From positions 17,877-81,876 of the IMG/VR virus record IMGVR_UViG_3300023179_000071: 64,000 nt of DNA, one strand, 5' to 3'. The notes beneath the pieces were generated by a model. It had not been told where the DNA came from. It saw nothing but the letters and a program-made list of their open reading frames with translations, and ran no database searches. The DNA is from a virus. Position numbers and translations under genes: made by a program. Shown one piece after another: positions 37,497 through 46,559 of the stretch. How positions within the stretch are numbered: the stretch's first letter is position 1; each line of letters opens with the position of its first letter.

Positions 37497-39157
37497 GAGG
37501 GCTCCCTCTCATTTGCGTATCTGATATAGTCCTCGCTATTAAGAACTGCTTTATTTGACATAGCATATTTGATAAGATTTTGATTTTCAATATACTTATT
37601 ATATATCTCAATTAGATTTTGAAAATCAAACTTTTTAATATTCATTCCATTAATAGTAAATCCGTAATCACTAGACTTTAGTAAATTCAATGTCATCATA
37701 TTATTTAATAGAGCTGGGTTCCCAATTCTGTCCGCACAAACATATCTCATAGCTTCGTATGACTTATTAAATTGCTTGAATTCATTGATATCTAGTTTCG
37801 ATAAATAGTTCGATGGAATATTACCCCAGTGATTTCTATTGGGATTAGCTAAAATCTGATCGAATACTTTCATCCATGTGTTAGCTGTTTTATCCCAGTT
37901 GAAATTTTTCTCTGTTAATTCTCTTACTTTTATTTTTATAGATTTTTTATCTTCTTTATCTAGATGTAAATAATTCCATAAATAATATATTAGTTGATTA
38001 TTATCTGGATAAACCCTATATGCCTCTGTTTCTAACTCTTTAAAAAATGTTTGTGGTTGTACTGGATATCCTTCAAGAATTTTAACAATATCCGACATAG
38101 CACTATAATTAACAGAAACAATAGGAATACCACACGCACCGGCTTCTACCTGAGGCATTCCAAAACCCTCACAAATAGCATACTGTACATAAATATCAAA
38201 TGTATTGTATACAGAATTTAATTGGTCAGATGTTATGCCATCGGCTACAGATGGAAATGTAGCTGTTTTTTGACCGCAATGAGGGCACTGTTTTATAGAG
38301 TGAGTAAAGGTATGAGCATGAATCTTGGAACAACTTTTGCAGAAGTATGTGAATAGTACTCTTTTGCCCATATTATTTTCTTTGAGAATATTGGGCAGAT
38401 TCCATCCTGCGTCTGGATAACTGGTATGCAGATACAAATAAACATCTTTGCCTAGATCTTTATTTTGCATTTCAAGCTTATCTAAGAGTAATCTGATAGA
38501 TTGTATTAACTCCGGGATCAGCTTTCTTTTTTGATTTCTCATTACAGAGCCTATTATTTGCATTGATTCTGGCAAATTGAGCGTCTGTCTTGCTACTTCT
38601 GATCCTATGGGGCGGAATGTTTTCATATCTACCGCCGGAGATGCAGATCCTTCGTATTTGATTTTATTATTAGTTTGGTTCATTAAAACGCTGCCACCCC
38701 AATCAGAATAAGATAATACAGCGTCAGCATTCATATATACATCTAACCACTCCTCTTGTTGTGGTTGAGAATCGACAGTTGGCATTACCACCCAACTATA
38801 AAAAGGTCTGAGAACAGAAAACTTTTGATAAGCGTTCATCCAGAAATCCCTAATATCGAATACAATATCAGGCATAAAATCTAGAGCTACTCTTTCAAAT
38901 CTCCACTTACCAAATGCATTTTCTCCGTTGCTATTATATTCTTGATATCGAGGATCATTTTCCTTTACTGCATTTGGATAGTATTTCCATGGAATATTTC
39001 TATCTCTAGGATCTCCAAGAATACCATAAGAAGCAAATTCCGCTACCTCATACTTTCCAGAATCGTGCAATCTGGTTAGAAGCTCTTTTGCATAAGTGCT
39101 ATATCCCGAATGCAAAAAGCTAGCTTCGGAACACATTAAAATTTTGGGTTTTGGCAT
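37493..39157 (-). CDS. GT4-family glycosyltransferase with inserted Zn ribbon
   Basis: 554 residues, larger than the usual 350-400 of GT4. Start ATG follows AGGAC. The N-terminal domain has KILMCSEASFLHSGYSTYAK. The C-terminal domain shows IIGSVMRNQKRKLIPELI (donor loop) and CEGFGMPQVEAGACGIP (the E-x-(7)-E site, about 330-345). Between these, residues 273-294 hold two CxxC pairs (FCKSCSKIH and CPHCGQKT), a Zn ribbon inside the fold. A 140-residue helical C-terminus follows. A hairpin and ssb lie upstream, so it is probably the first gene of the glycan block. Confidence 0.88.
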   Translation of the reverse strand: MPKPKILMCSEASFLHSGYSTYAKELLTRLHDSGKYEVAEFASYGILGDPRDRNIPWKYYPNAVKENDPRYQEYNSNGENAFGKWRFERVALDFMPDIVFDIRDFWMNAYQKFSVLRPFYSWVVMPTVDSQPQQEEWLDVYMNADAVLSYSDWGGSVLMNQTNNKIKYEGSASPAVDMKTFRPIGSEVARQTLNLPESMQIIGSVMRNQKRKLIPELIQSIRLLLDKLEMQNKDLGKDVYLYLHTSYPDAGWNLPNILKENNMGKRVLFTYFCKSCSKIHAHTFTHSIKQCPHCGQKTATFPSVADGITSDQLNSVYNTFDIYVQYAICEGFGMPQVEAGACGIPIVSVNYSAMSDIVKILEGYPVQPQTFFKELETEAYRVYPDNNQLIYYLWNYLHLDKEDKKSIKIKVRELTEKNFNWDKTANTWMKVFDQILANPNRNHWGNIPSNYLSKLDINEFKQFNKSYEAMRYVCADRIGNPALLNNMMTLNLLKSSDYGFTINGMNIKKFDFQNLIEIYNKYIENQNLIKYAMSNKAVLNSEDYIRYANEREPS

Positions 39158-39184
39158 AAGTCCTGTCCTAAAACAAAGGAGGAA

Positions 39185-39202
39185 GGGGACTCTCGTCCCC
39201 TA
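39185..39202 (-). terminator. GC-rich hairpin between ssb and the glycan block
   Basis: On the minus strand a 7-bp perfect stem (AGGGGAC/GTCCCCT) closes a GAGA tetraloop, the kind of GNRA loop that is very stable. It lies after the ssb stop and 28 bases before the GT4 start. The following bases (TCCTCC then TTTGTTTT) contain a T-rich stretch but not an immediate T-tract. So it may be a weak terminator, an attenuator allowing some read-through from the ssb promoter, or an mRNA stabiliser. Confidence 0.55.
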
Positions 39203-39227
39203 TCCTAGCTTCTAAAGAATCACTTAA

Positions 39228-39614
39228 TCAAAATGCAACTGTCTCTTCTTCTTCTTCCTCTGAAGAAGCGTTTGCTACCTTCTTGGAAATCTTTGTGATC
39301 TTGGAAAAATTATTAACTCTAACCTTTAGAGTGCTATGCTTTACGCCGTCCTTTTCCCACGAGTCATTACGAAGGGTTCCTTCTACTAGAACCAGATCAC
39401 CCTTCTTGAAAGATGCAGCAATAGTTTCTGCACCACTATCCCACGCTTCACAAGAGATAAAGGAAGTTACTTTGTCCTTGCTTCCGTTTGCCCTGCTAAA
39501 TTCTCTAGAAACAGCAACAGTAAAGTTGACAACAGCAGTCTTCTTTTCTGATACTGTGATATGTCTTAATTCAGGATCCCTTGTTAGATTTCCTCTCAAA
39601 ATTACAATATTCAT
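39228..39614 (-). CDS. ssb: Single-stranded DNA-binding protein
   Basis: The ATG at 39614 is the real start: AGGAGA lies eight bases before it and the protein then begins MNIVILRGNLTRDPE, as in bacterial SSBs. The longer frame at 39650 would have no site. The 128-residue product holds one OB-fold: VVNFTVAVSREF, the FISCEAWDSGAETIA strand, KKGDLVLVEGTLR and KDGVKHSTLKVRV. The tail is acidic and ends EETVAF, like the partner-binding tip of SSB (DDDIPF in E. coli). It should coat ssDNA at the phage fork and contact partner proteins. It has its own consensus promoter. Confidence 0.95.
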   Translation of the reverse strand: MNIVILRGNLTRDPELRHITVSEKKTAVVNFTVAVSREFSRANGSKDKVTSFISCEAWDSGAETIAASFKKGDLVLVEGTLRNDSWEKDGVKHSTLKVRVNNFSKITKISKKVANASSEEEEEETVAF

Positions 39615-39656
39615 ATTCAATCTCCTAAAGTCAAAAAGTAAACCGACCACAGCGTT

Positions 39657-39684
39657 ATTATAACTGGGGCTCCTACAGTGTCAA
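39657..39684 (-). promoter_or_regulatory. Consensus sigma70 promoter for ssb
   Basis: On the minus strand: -35 TTGACA at 39684-39679, 16-base spacer, -10 TATAAT at 39662-39657. Both hexamers are perfect matches to the sigma70 consensus. The -35 box contains the TGA stop of the polymerase C-terminal gene. Expected transcription start near 39650 gives a leader of about 35 bases before the ssb ATG. Confidence 0.85.
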
Positions 39685-41306
39685 GATTCCGGTATAAAAC
39701 ATTTCTCGACAATTAGGCCACTTCCAGCTTTCTTTGATTTGGTGCCGATAAACACTAAAACCTCATTCTCTTTTAATAGGTCTTTAAATTCATCATATTG
39801 TTCCGGAAACATAACTACAGAGTCAAGACCACCTGAGCTATCAAATATCTCTAAAAAAGACATACTAGCTCCTTTATTTTTACCTTGCTTAGTTTTTGTA
39901 ATACTAAGCCTACTAATTTCACCCATAATGGCTACTTTTTTGCCACTATTAACAGTATGGAATTCTTTACATGAAACTAGATTTGACTCATAATTTTGCA
40001 TATAGCAATCTGTTTTCGTGCATGTCAATGGGATGCCGAGTAGTCCCGCTTCTGTTTCTGCTATCCATTGCATATTATCTTTTAATGCATATGGTGGATT
40101 GTCTATACTTGAAATGAATTCCTGTACAAGCGACTGTCTTTTCTTTGTAACTTTGCAATCGGTTAACAGTCTAATAAATATATCTCTAAATTTAATACTA
40201 CTTATATCTATATTTTTGTCTACTATTTGTGCTATCTCTTTTTTTGTCAACTTATTTAACATTTCTAGATAGAATAATAATTCTGTTCTAGGTATCTTAT
40301 ACTCATCAAATGCCCCAACAGAGACTATAGCTTTTGCTGCTGCACTATTAATATTAACCATTAATCTACAAAATGTTGGTATTATTCCAGTAATATTTTT
40401 ATTTATTAAAGTTAAATGTAGTTTTGCTATTGTGTCGTATACAGAATCTCCAACACCCTTTATATTTGTAATTCCAAAATGGATAGTATTATCAATAATG
40501 GCAAACTCTTTATTCATATGTTTAAATTTTGGTAATAAAACATCTATATTCATAGAGTTAGCATTATGAATAAGTTCTTTGATTTCCTGATGAGGATCTA
40601 TTTTATCTTTTGCAAATCTCAGATAAGAAACAAAGAATATTTGAGGGAAGTGCGCCTTGGCATATGCTGATAGATAGCCATTGATAGCATAACTAACAGC
40701 ATGGCTTTTATTAAATGAATACCTTTGGCTTTTCTCAATCCACCCGAATATTTCTTCTGCTTCATGTTCTGTAACAATATGTTTATCATTGCAACCATTG
40801 ATAAAAATTTTCTTGAGCTTTGCCATTTCTTCTGGCTTCTTTTTTCCAATAGCTTTTCTCAACATGTCAGCTTCTTGCAGATCAAAGCCTGCTAGCTCTT
40901 GTGCTATTTGCATACTTTGTTCTTGATATACCATTTCACCATATGTAGTTTCTAGTATATTTTTTAGACTTGGATTATAGTAATCTATACTTTCTTGTCC
41001 ATTTTTTCTATCTATAAAATGATTACTAACGCTTTTACCATCCCTGATAGCCTCCAGACATCCTGGCCTCATGATACTAATAAGGCCAGCTAGTTGTTCT
41101 ATATTTTCCGGCTTGAGTTTTTTGGCCATACTTTGCCCAAGTCTTGACTCTAACTGGAAACATCCCTTGGTATTACCATCGGATATTAATTTCCAGGTTC
41201 TGGAACAATCAAGAGGAATGGTGTTAACATCAAAATCCATTAACTCAATATTATTAGAGTCAACTGGAAATCTGCACCCGCAATCGAACTGATAGTATTT
41301 GCTCAT
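39681..41306 (-). CDS. dnaE: DNA polymerase III alpha subunit, C-terminal part (split DnaE)
   Basis: 541 residues, ATGA overlap with the exonuclease gene upstream. It begins MSKYYQFDCGCRFPV and then carries the DnaE part after the palm: IPLDCSRTWKLISDGNTKG and CFQLES (49-54), IMRPGCLEAIRDGKS, VYQEQSMQIAQELAGFDLQEAD (127-147), LRKAIGKKK, YSFNKSHAVSYAINGY (196-211). The last 90 residues resemble the OB-fold with strand VAIMGEISRLSITKTKQGK. All three catalytic Asp residues lie in the N-terminal ORF at 44675-46549. The combined length, 624 plus 541 residues, equals one normal DnaE. The two polypeptides must assemble to form an active enzyme. Confidence 0.9.
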   Translation of the reverse strand: MSKYYQFDCGCRFPVDSNNIELMDFDVNTIPLDCSRTWKLISDGNTKGCFQLESRLGQSMAKKLKPENIEQLAGLISIMRPGCLEAIRDGKSVSNHFIDRKNGQESIDYYNPSLKNILETTYGEMVYQEQSMQIAQELAGFDLQEADMLRKAIGKKKPEEMAKLKKIFINGCNDKHIVTEHEAEEIFGWIEKSQRYSFNKSHAVSYAINGYLSAYAKAHFPQIFFVSYLRFAKDKIDPHQEIKELIHNANSMNIDVLLPKFKHMNKEFAIIDNTIHFGITNIKGVGDSVYDTIAKLHLTLINKNITGIIPTFCRLMVNINSAAAKAIVSVGAFDEYKIPRTELLFYLEMLNKLTKKEIAQIVDKNIDISSIKFRDIFIRLLTDCKVTKKRQSLVQEFISSIDNPPYALKDNMQWIAETEAGLLGIPLTCTKTDCYMQNYESNLVSCKEFHTVNSGKKVAIMGEISRLSITKTKQGKNKGASMSFLEIFDSSGGLDSVVMFPEQYDEFKDLLKENEVLVFIGTKSKKAGSGLIVEKCFIPES

Positions 41307-41992
41307 TGTGTTACAAAAGAGTCTCTAAATTTTATTTTCTTTGATAGATTTCTATGTAGTTTTAGGAAACGGATAAGTAGTTCAGCACAATCATTGACAT
41401 CTTTCAATGCATCATGGGCGCCAGCCTTACTAATACCCATATAGTCTCTAATATTATCTAGTGTGAGATTTTTGATATCGCTATTGCTTTCGAACCAATA
41501 AAATAGCAGATTCATCATATCCAAAGTATCTCTTGGATAAAATAAACTAGATCCATTTTCGCTATTGATATATCCAAATTTACGACTAAATCTTTCCACA
41601 ATTTTCATGTCAAATCTCAATATATTATATCCAGAAGCAACAGGTGCAGAAAACATACTTTTTTTACTTCTGTTCAAATGATATATTTCTAGATACTGAG
41701 AAAACATTGACCATGCTTGTTGTTGAGACATTGCATTCTGCCAAGACTTAAGAATATCTTCTTTACTGCAAGCTCTAACCTTTGCGTGGAAATCTAGTAT
41801 ATCGCTATCTTGATAGGTATATTCTGGATCGTTTTCTAATTTTTCTGGTTTAACATGAATATTAAATGCTGAATCTTTAATAATAGATAAATTATATGGA
41901 TCTACTATGATTGCGGCTATCTGAACAGGGCTGCAAGTATCTGTATCTGTTCCATCTGTTTCAAAGTCAAATATACATATTTTGTTTTTCAT
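41303..41992 (-). CDS. dnaQ: DnaQ-like 3'-5' proofreading exonuclease
   Basis: 229 residues. Exo I site FDFETDG (Asp9 and Glu11) and a late HDALKDVNDCAELLIRFLK segment (His near 192 and Asp near 198, the Exo III-epsilon site). The central region has PVASGYNILRFDMKIVERF, the Exo II part. It fits the proofreading (epsilon) subunit of a replicase, working with the split DnaE in this gene cluster. Overlaps the polymerase part downstream by ATGA, so the two are likely co-translated. Confidence 0.9.
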   Translation of the reverse strand: MKNKICIFDFETDGTDTDTCSPVQIAAIIVDPYNLSIIKDSAFNIHVKPEKLENDPEYTYQDSDILDFHAKVRACSKEDILKSWQNAMSQQQAWSMFSQYLEIYHLNRSKKSMFSAPVASGYNILRFDMKIVERFSRKFGYINSENGSSLFYPRDTLDMMNLLFYWFESNSDIKNLTLDNIRDYMGISKAGAHDALKDVNDCAELLIRFLKLHRNLSKKIKFRDSFVTQ

Positions 41993-44493
41993 ATGGTTAT
42001 GCCAGTTTCGTCCTTTAGTGCTTCAAGAATAGAGAATGGATTATTATAGTATATATGTAGATTAAGCTGATGTCCACAAAATATCCTACCAAGGCTATCA
42101 CGAACCCTGACACACCCTATAAGGTAGTTGACAGACATGGGTCTGTCCAGAGTAATTTTTGTAATATTTAGTTTTGAATCATATATAACGGATTCAGCAT
42201 TAAAAGTTGCTGTTTGCTGATAAATATTGTCTATTTCTTCTTTATTTGGATCGGGATTAGATGATCTTACCCAATAGCTAATTTTAACAGCTCCTGGTAA
42301 TATTTTGCCAGTCACATTATATGGTACAATTAACGTTTGTCTATCTGGTTTATACTCATAAGATGAACTAGTTTCTGTAATTTTTAATTCTCTAGAAAAA
42401 TATGTATAGCATACAATACGATCTATAGGGATATTGATATAATGATACCCCCTGTTTACGCTATTCATATAGTATGATTCAAAAGCGTTAAGCATCTTGA
42501 CATATCCGTCTGTGGATAAAGTGCCGTTCGATAATTTGTATAACGGCTGCCCACTTGATGCATCAAAGTATATTTTGCCTTGTAACTGTGTATTGAAAAT
42601 ATCTCTTAATAATCTAAAAGAATCTCCTGTAATTTTTTCATACCTTATTGCATCAGGGGAATTAGTGTTACCAGAAGTATCAGGCTTACCATTTCTGATA
42701 GCATCATATAGCTCTTCTAGTTCTATTTTTGTAAAACCAAAAAAGTATTTTGTAAGTTCTGGATCAGTTTTTTCATTAAGAAAATATTCGATTAGTTGTT
42801 TAGCGTATGTGCCTATATTATAGGTAATATATCTACGACCACCAGCAGCAAAAGAATCTACAACAACATAGCAAGCGTATAGCCATTCTGTAAGTTCCGG
42901 GGCTATTGCTGGCTCATTATTCCATCCATTGCACGTAGGTATAGGATCAGACGATTCCTGTGCTTTAATTCTAATATATGGATCAACAAAATTTTGAGCA
43001 AATGCACTTTTACCTTGTGATAACTCGTACCGTATAAGATATGGTGGGGTCATGAATAGGTCTTCTATTAGAACACGATTATTCTCATCTACAGGCCATC
43101 CTACGGTTTTATAGATAATTTTTGGATCTGTTGGGTCTTTTTCATTTTTTACAGTATAGAAAAACCCACTATTCGGAGACATAAAGATTTCTAATAGCTT
43201 TTCATTAGTTTCGAAAGTATTAAATGGTTCGCAAAAACCATCATATAACCAAAATCTATTTGCTGTTACATACTTAATGGGTTGGTTCTTCTCATCTGTT
43301 CTAAAAAAATATACTGGGGCACTTCTATCATAAAAATTTATAGGTATAGGATTATCTGGAGAAGACGTGTGTAAATTGAATGCATCTCCAGGCAACAGCT
43401 TATAGGAACTCACTTCTTCAAAGTACGGAGGAAAATCACCTTTCACGAAAACTTCTCTTGCGCTCAATTTTTCTACAGGAGTATCTAAATTAAATTCATC
43501 ATCTGGATTTTCTGTGAAGTGCAATCCTCCGAATAGAATTATATCTAATAAATTTTTCTTACCAGTAGCTAACATCATGCCTTTTAAGGTAAAGGGGTCC
43601 ATTTTGTTGGGATATGGACCACCCATATAGTCGATTCCAGCTAGAGGTGAATCAAATACAAAATTTGTACCGTATTGTTCTTTAGCAGAGAATACCGTTG
43701 CTCTTTTATCTCCTATAAAATCTGTGAATGTAAATGTTTGTATACTAGGATAAACGGCCGGCACTGTACTCTTAAGTTCTCTGTACTTTCTATGCATACA
43801 TAAAGCATTTACTGGGCAACATCCCAAATCTATCTGGTATGTGTCAACTTTTTTATATACCAACCTCTCCCTATTGAAAGGATCATATAGAGTAAAATAA
43901 TCTCCTAATGATAATTGTCTAAATGTAGTAAATTCTTGTGGTATAAGATCGCCAGACCAATCTGAAAAAACTTCTCTTCCACTACTAATTCTGGCTATTA
44001 TAGTTTTGGGGCCAGTATCAACAGTTAGAAATGCTTCTCCAGATGGATCAGTATAGTATAGTAAAACCATTTCCCTATTAACTTCTACAATTTTAGAACC
44101 AAGATTTTGAAATGTTCCAAAACAGTATGACTTTTCACTAGTTTGTGAAATAATAGTGAAGTATAATCCAATATTTAGATCTATAGGCTTGCTTTGATTT
44201 ATTGGAACGTCTTTTTTATTCGGTAAGGTAAGATATTTGGTTGATTCGGGTAAGCCCATTTGTCCTTCTATATTGGACCCCCACATCCATATACTTTTAT
44301 CTTCCTTTATGGCAACAGAATGATTTGCTCCTACCAGCGCTTCTACCCATGGGATAGCGTCGTATTGAGGTATTCCAGTAATTACCTTGTGTGTATCTGG
44401 AGTATCTTCTATGCTTCCTATACCCAATTGGCCATATTGATTATCGCCAGATGAGTATAGATCTCCATTCTGTATATAGAGTATATGTCCCAT
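41989..44493 (-). CDS. RCC1-repeat protein between the two halves of DnaE
   Basis: 834 residues; GTAGGA precedes the ATG. The first 130 residues contain RCC1-like blades (GDLYSSGDNQYGQLGIGS and SIWMWGSNIEGQMGL, with a degenerate SYCFGTFQNLG). The remainder is large, beta-rich and aromatic, with a YYTDPSGEAFLTVDTGP segment and a Cys pair near CCPVNALCMHRKY, and does not match replication proteins. The blades resemble those in the plus-strand virion proteins, so a virion or adhesion role seems most likely even though it sits in the replication cluster. It has no Thr-Pro linker. Ends with ATGA overlap into the exonuclease gene. Confidence 0.75.
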   Translation of the reverse strand: MGHILYIQNGDLYSSGDNQYGQLGIGSIEDTPDTHKVITGIPQYDAIPWVEALVGANHSVAIKEDKSIWMWGSNIEGQMGLPESTKYLTLPNKKDVPINQSKPIDLNIGLYFTIISQTSEKSYCFGTFQNLGSKIVEVNREMVLLYYTDPSGEAFLTVDTGPKTIIARISSGREVFSDWSGDLIPQEFTTFRQLSLGDYFTLYDPFNRERLVYKKVDTYQIDLGCCPVNALCMHRKYRELKSTVPAVYPSIQTFTFTDFIGDKRATVFSAKEQYGTNFVFDSPLAGIDYMGGPYPNKMDPFTLKGMMLATGKKNLLDIILFGGLHFTENPDDEFNLDTPVEKLSAREVFVKGDFPPYFEEVSSYKLLPGDAFNLHTSSPDNPIPINFYDRSAPVYFFRTDEKNQPIKYVTANRFWLYDGFCEPFNTFETNEKLLEIFMSPNSGFFYTVKNEKDPTDPKIIYKTVGWPVDENNRVLIEDLFMTPPYLIRYELSQGKSAFAQNFVDPYIRIKAQESSDPIPTCNGWNNEPAIAPELTEWLYACYVVVDSFAAGGRRYITYNIGTYAKQLIEYFLNEKTDPELTKYFFGFTKIELEELYDAIRNGKPDTSGNTNSPDAIRYEKITGDSFRLLRDIFNTQLQGKIYFDASSGQPLYKLSNGTLSTDGYVKMLNAFESYYMNSVNRGYHYINIPIDRIVCYTYFSRELKITETSSSYEYKPDRQTLIVPYNVTGKILPGAVKISYWVRSSNPDPNKEEIDNIYQQTATFNAESVIYDSKLNITKITLDRPMSVNYLIGCVRVRDSLGRIFCGHQLNLHIYYNNPFSILEALKDETGITI

Positions 44494-44520
44494 TAAATCC
44501 TACTTACTTTGAACCCTATG

Positions 44521-44703
44521 CTATTTAATAGTTACCGTAGCATTATCTGGAATAAAAACCTTCTCACCAGTGCTTGCGATAACAGCATTTAGTTTTCTGC
44601 AACAAGAAACCCTAACTTCTGCTGTTTTTCTATATTCTGTATTATTATAGACAAATACTGTATCAATTGTAATATTAGCAAATGTTGTTTGAAGCTCCGA
44701 CAT
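44521..44703 (-). CDS. Small conserved phage protein with Cys-Cys motif
   Basis: 60 residues; the ATG overlaps the 3' end of the polymerase N-terminal gene by 29 bases and has AAGGGT seven bases upstream. It contains VFVYNNTEYRKTAEVRVSCCRKLNAVI and a final VFIPDNATVTIK strand, in the style of small phage proteins that have an N-x-x-Y-x-K strand followed by a Cys-Cys turn. No function can be given. Possibly a small structural or regulatory protein. Confidence 0.6.
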   Translation of the reverse strand: MSELQTTFANITIDTVFVYNNTEYRKTAEVRVSCCRKLNAVIASTGEKVFIPDNATVTIK

Positions 44704-46549
44704 AATTTTTACCCTTTAATAAAGATTGGATACACATGATTTTATCTAACATACCGATACCTAAAATATCAAACTTAACTATACCTAATGATTCTAAATC
44801 TTGCATTTCCATTCCTGCAATACTGTTACCAGTCTTAGAATCATACACCATAGGACAAATACCATCTAAATTGTGTGCTGAAATTGCGATACCAGCAGCG
44901 TGTTTAGATTGATTTGATTTGGTGCCTTCTAATCTAATAGCTTGTTCAAAGCGTTTGGCAAATAGTCCCGTGATTGTTCCATCCTCTTTAATTTCGCACC
45001 AATCTTTAAATTTATCTGGAGTATTCTCTAAAGCCCATTGTATAATAGATGACTCTCCTCTATCTTCTTTCATTTCTTGTAAATCATCTGCTATTTTAGC
45101 TTCATCAGGAATATGTTTAGTTATTTGATTCATTTCTTCATATGATAACCCACCATAAACTCTCAGAACTTCCTTGAGCGCTCCTCGTCCTTTCATTGTA
45201 TTAAAAGTTATCATTTGAGATACTTTACTATCTCCATATTTACTCTTTATATATGAGATAACACTATCTCTGGTGGTCATAGGAACGTCTATATCTATAT
45301 CTGGCATAGAAACTCTATCGCCAGTGTTTCTTCCTGCATTATAAAATCTTTCAAAAAGAAGATCATATTTTATGGGATCAATATTTGTAATTTCTAATAA
45401 ATATGAAACTAGACATCCAGCAGCAGATCCTCTACCCGGACCAGGAAGCCAAGAATTACTTCTAATAAAATTGACTATATCTTGCACAATAAGAAAGTAT
45501 CCTGATAATTTAGCTCCTTGTAAAACAGAAAGTTCCTGTTTAATTCTATCTGCATAAATTTTTTGATCTTCTTCTGAAGCTTTGGTAAAGCCACGCTTTC
45601 TCCATCCGTCTCTACATAATTGTCTCAAGTATTCATCTTCATTTTCAATAAATTCTGGTAATTGTGGCCTATTAAGAATATTGTAATCTTCGCACATATC
45701 AGATACTAGATTAGTATTTGCTAATTCTTCTTGAGTATGCAATGATTCCATTTCGTCACCAGATAAGATATAAAAATTATCAGATTTAAAAAAACAACCC
45801 AATGGAACACTCTCATTGTTAATAATCTTTTTATTGATTTCTGGAAATGTTGTTTTGAGTGTATTGCATAATAAAACTCTTTGGTCTATTGCGTCTTCTT
45901 TATTTGCGTAGTGAGCATCTGGCGTTGCTATAATTTTGATACTATGTTTTTTGGACAGCGATCTCATAATATCTGTTAAGACTGTTTGAAATGGCAAATA
46001 CTCTCTGTCCATTAGTTGGGCTTCTAGGCAGATATTTTCAGAACCAAAGATAGATTTTAATTGATCTATTAATAGAGATGCTCTAGTCAAATCCGAACCA
46101 TTACCAACCGCATCGGCAACATTTGACCCGAGGTGACCAGTAACACAGATCAAGCCTTGCAGATCAATGTCCTCAAGCTCGTTTACGCTGATCCTGGGCT
46201 TTCTATAAAAACGCCGCGGGTCGTTTGACAAAGAAACTAAACTGATCAGATTCTTCCATCCCTGTGTATTTTTGGCCAAAACCAGCATGTGTGATAAATG
46301 ACCGTTTTCTTTGCTTTGATTGGTCGAAACATCATCACAAATGTATAGCTCACAACCAAGAATAGGTTTAATGCTATTCTTTTTCATGGCCTGATAAAAA
46401 GATACAGCACCAGAGATAGATCCATGATCAGTTATAGCACAAGCAGATACTCCAATATCTAAACATCTTTGAGCAAGCTGTTCTGGTTTTGAGAGGCCGT
46501 CTAATAAACTGTAATGACTGTGTACATGCAATGGAGTATACTTATTCAT
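44675..46549 (-). CDS. dnaE: DNA polymerase III alpha subunit, N-terminal part (split DnaE)
   Basis: 624 residues. The N-terminal PHP domain has LHVHSHYSLLDG (7-18), ITDHGSISGAV (39-49), ILGCELYI (Glu67), HLSHMLVLAKN (84-94) and a later ATPDAHYAN. The polymerase palm has GPGRGSAAGCLVSYLLEIT, LLFERFYNAGR, MPDIDIDVPM (two catalytic Asp) and VKFDILGIGMLDKI (third Asp). The frame then ends after a 20-residue tail. The remaining DnaE parts (fingers, beta-binding and OB regions) are encoded at 39681-41306. AGGA stands five bases before the ATG. Stop codon lies inside the start of the small gene downstream. Confidence 0.92.
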   Translation of the reverse strand: MNKYTPLHVHSHYSLLDGLSKPEQLAQRCLDIGVSACAITDHGSISGAVSFYQAMKKNSIKPILGCELYICDDVSTNQSKENGHLSHMLVLAKNTQGWKNLISLVSLSNDPRRFYRKPRISVNELEDIDLQGLICVTGHLGSNVADAVGNGSDLTRASLLIDQLKSIFGSENICLEAQLMDREYLPFQTVLTDIMRSLSKKHSIKIIATPDAHYANKEDAIDQRVLLCNTLKTTFPEINKKIINNESVPLGCFFKSDNFYILSGDEMESLHTQEELANTNLVSDMCEDYNILNRPQLPEFIENEDEYLRQLCRDGWRKRGFTKASEEDQKIYADRIKQELSVLQGAKLSGYFLIVQDIVNFIRSNSWLPGPGRGSAAGCLVSYLLEITNIDPIKYDLLFERFYNAGRNTGDRVSMPDIDIDVPMTTRDSVISYIKSKYGDSKVSQMITFNTMKGRGALKEVLRVYGGLSYEEMNQITKHIPDEAKIADDLQEMKEDRGESSIIQWALENTPDKFKDWCEIKEDGTITGLFAKRFEQAIRLEGTKSNQSKHAAGIAISAHNLDGICPMVYDSKTGNSIAGMEMQDLESLGIVKFDILGIGMLDKIMCIQSLLKGKNYVGASNNIC

Positions 46550-46559
46550 TTAAATCCTG

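Noticed and set aside
39283-39663. Plus-strand 126-codon frame opposite ssb
   Set aside because: It is antisense to a certain SSB gene and its product looks like no protein family.
39681-46549. A split intein joining the two DnaE parts
   Set aside because: Neither the end of the N-part nor the start of the C-part has intein features (N-terminal Cys with block A, C-terminal His-Asn followed by Cys/Ser/Thr), and the break is not at the known DnaE intein site.
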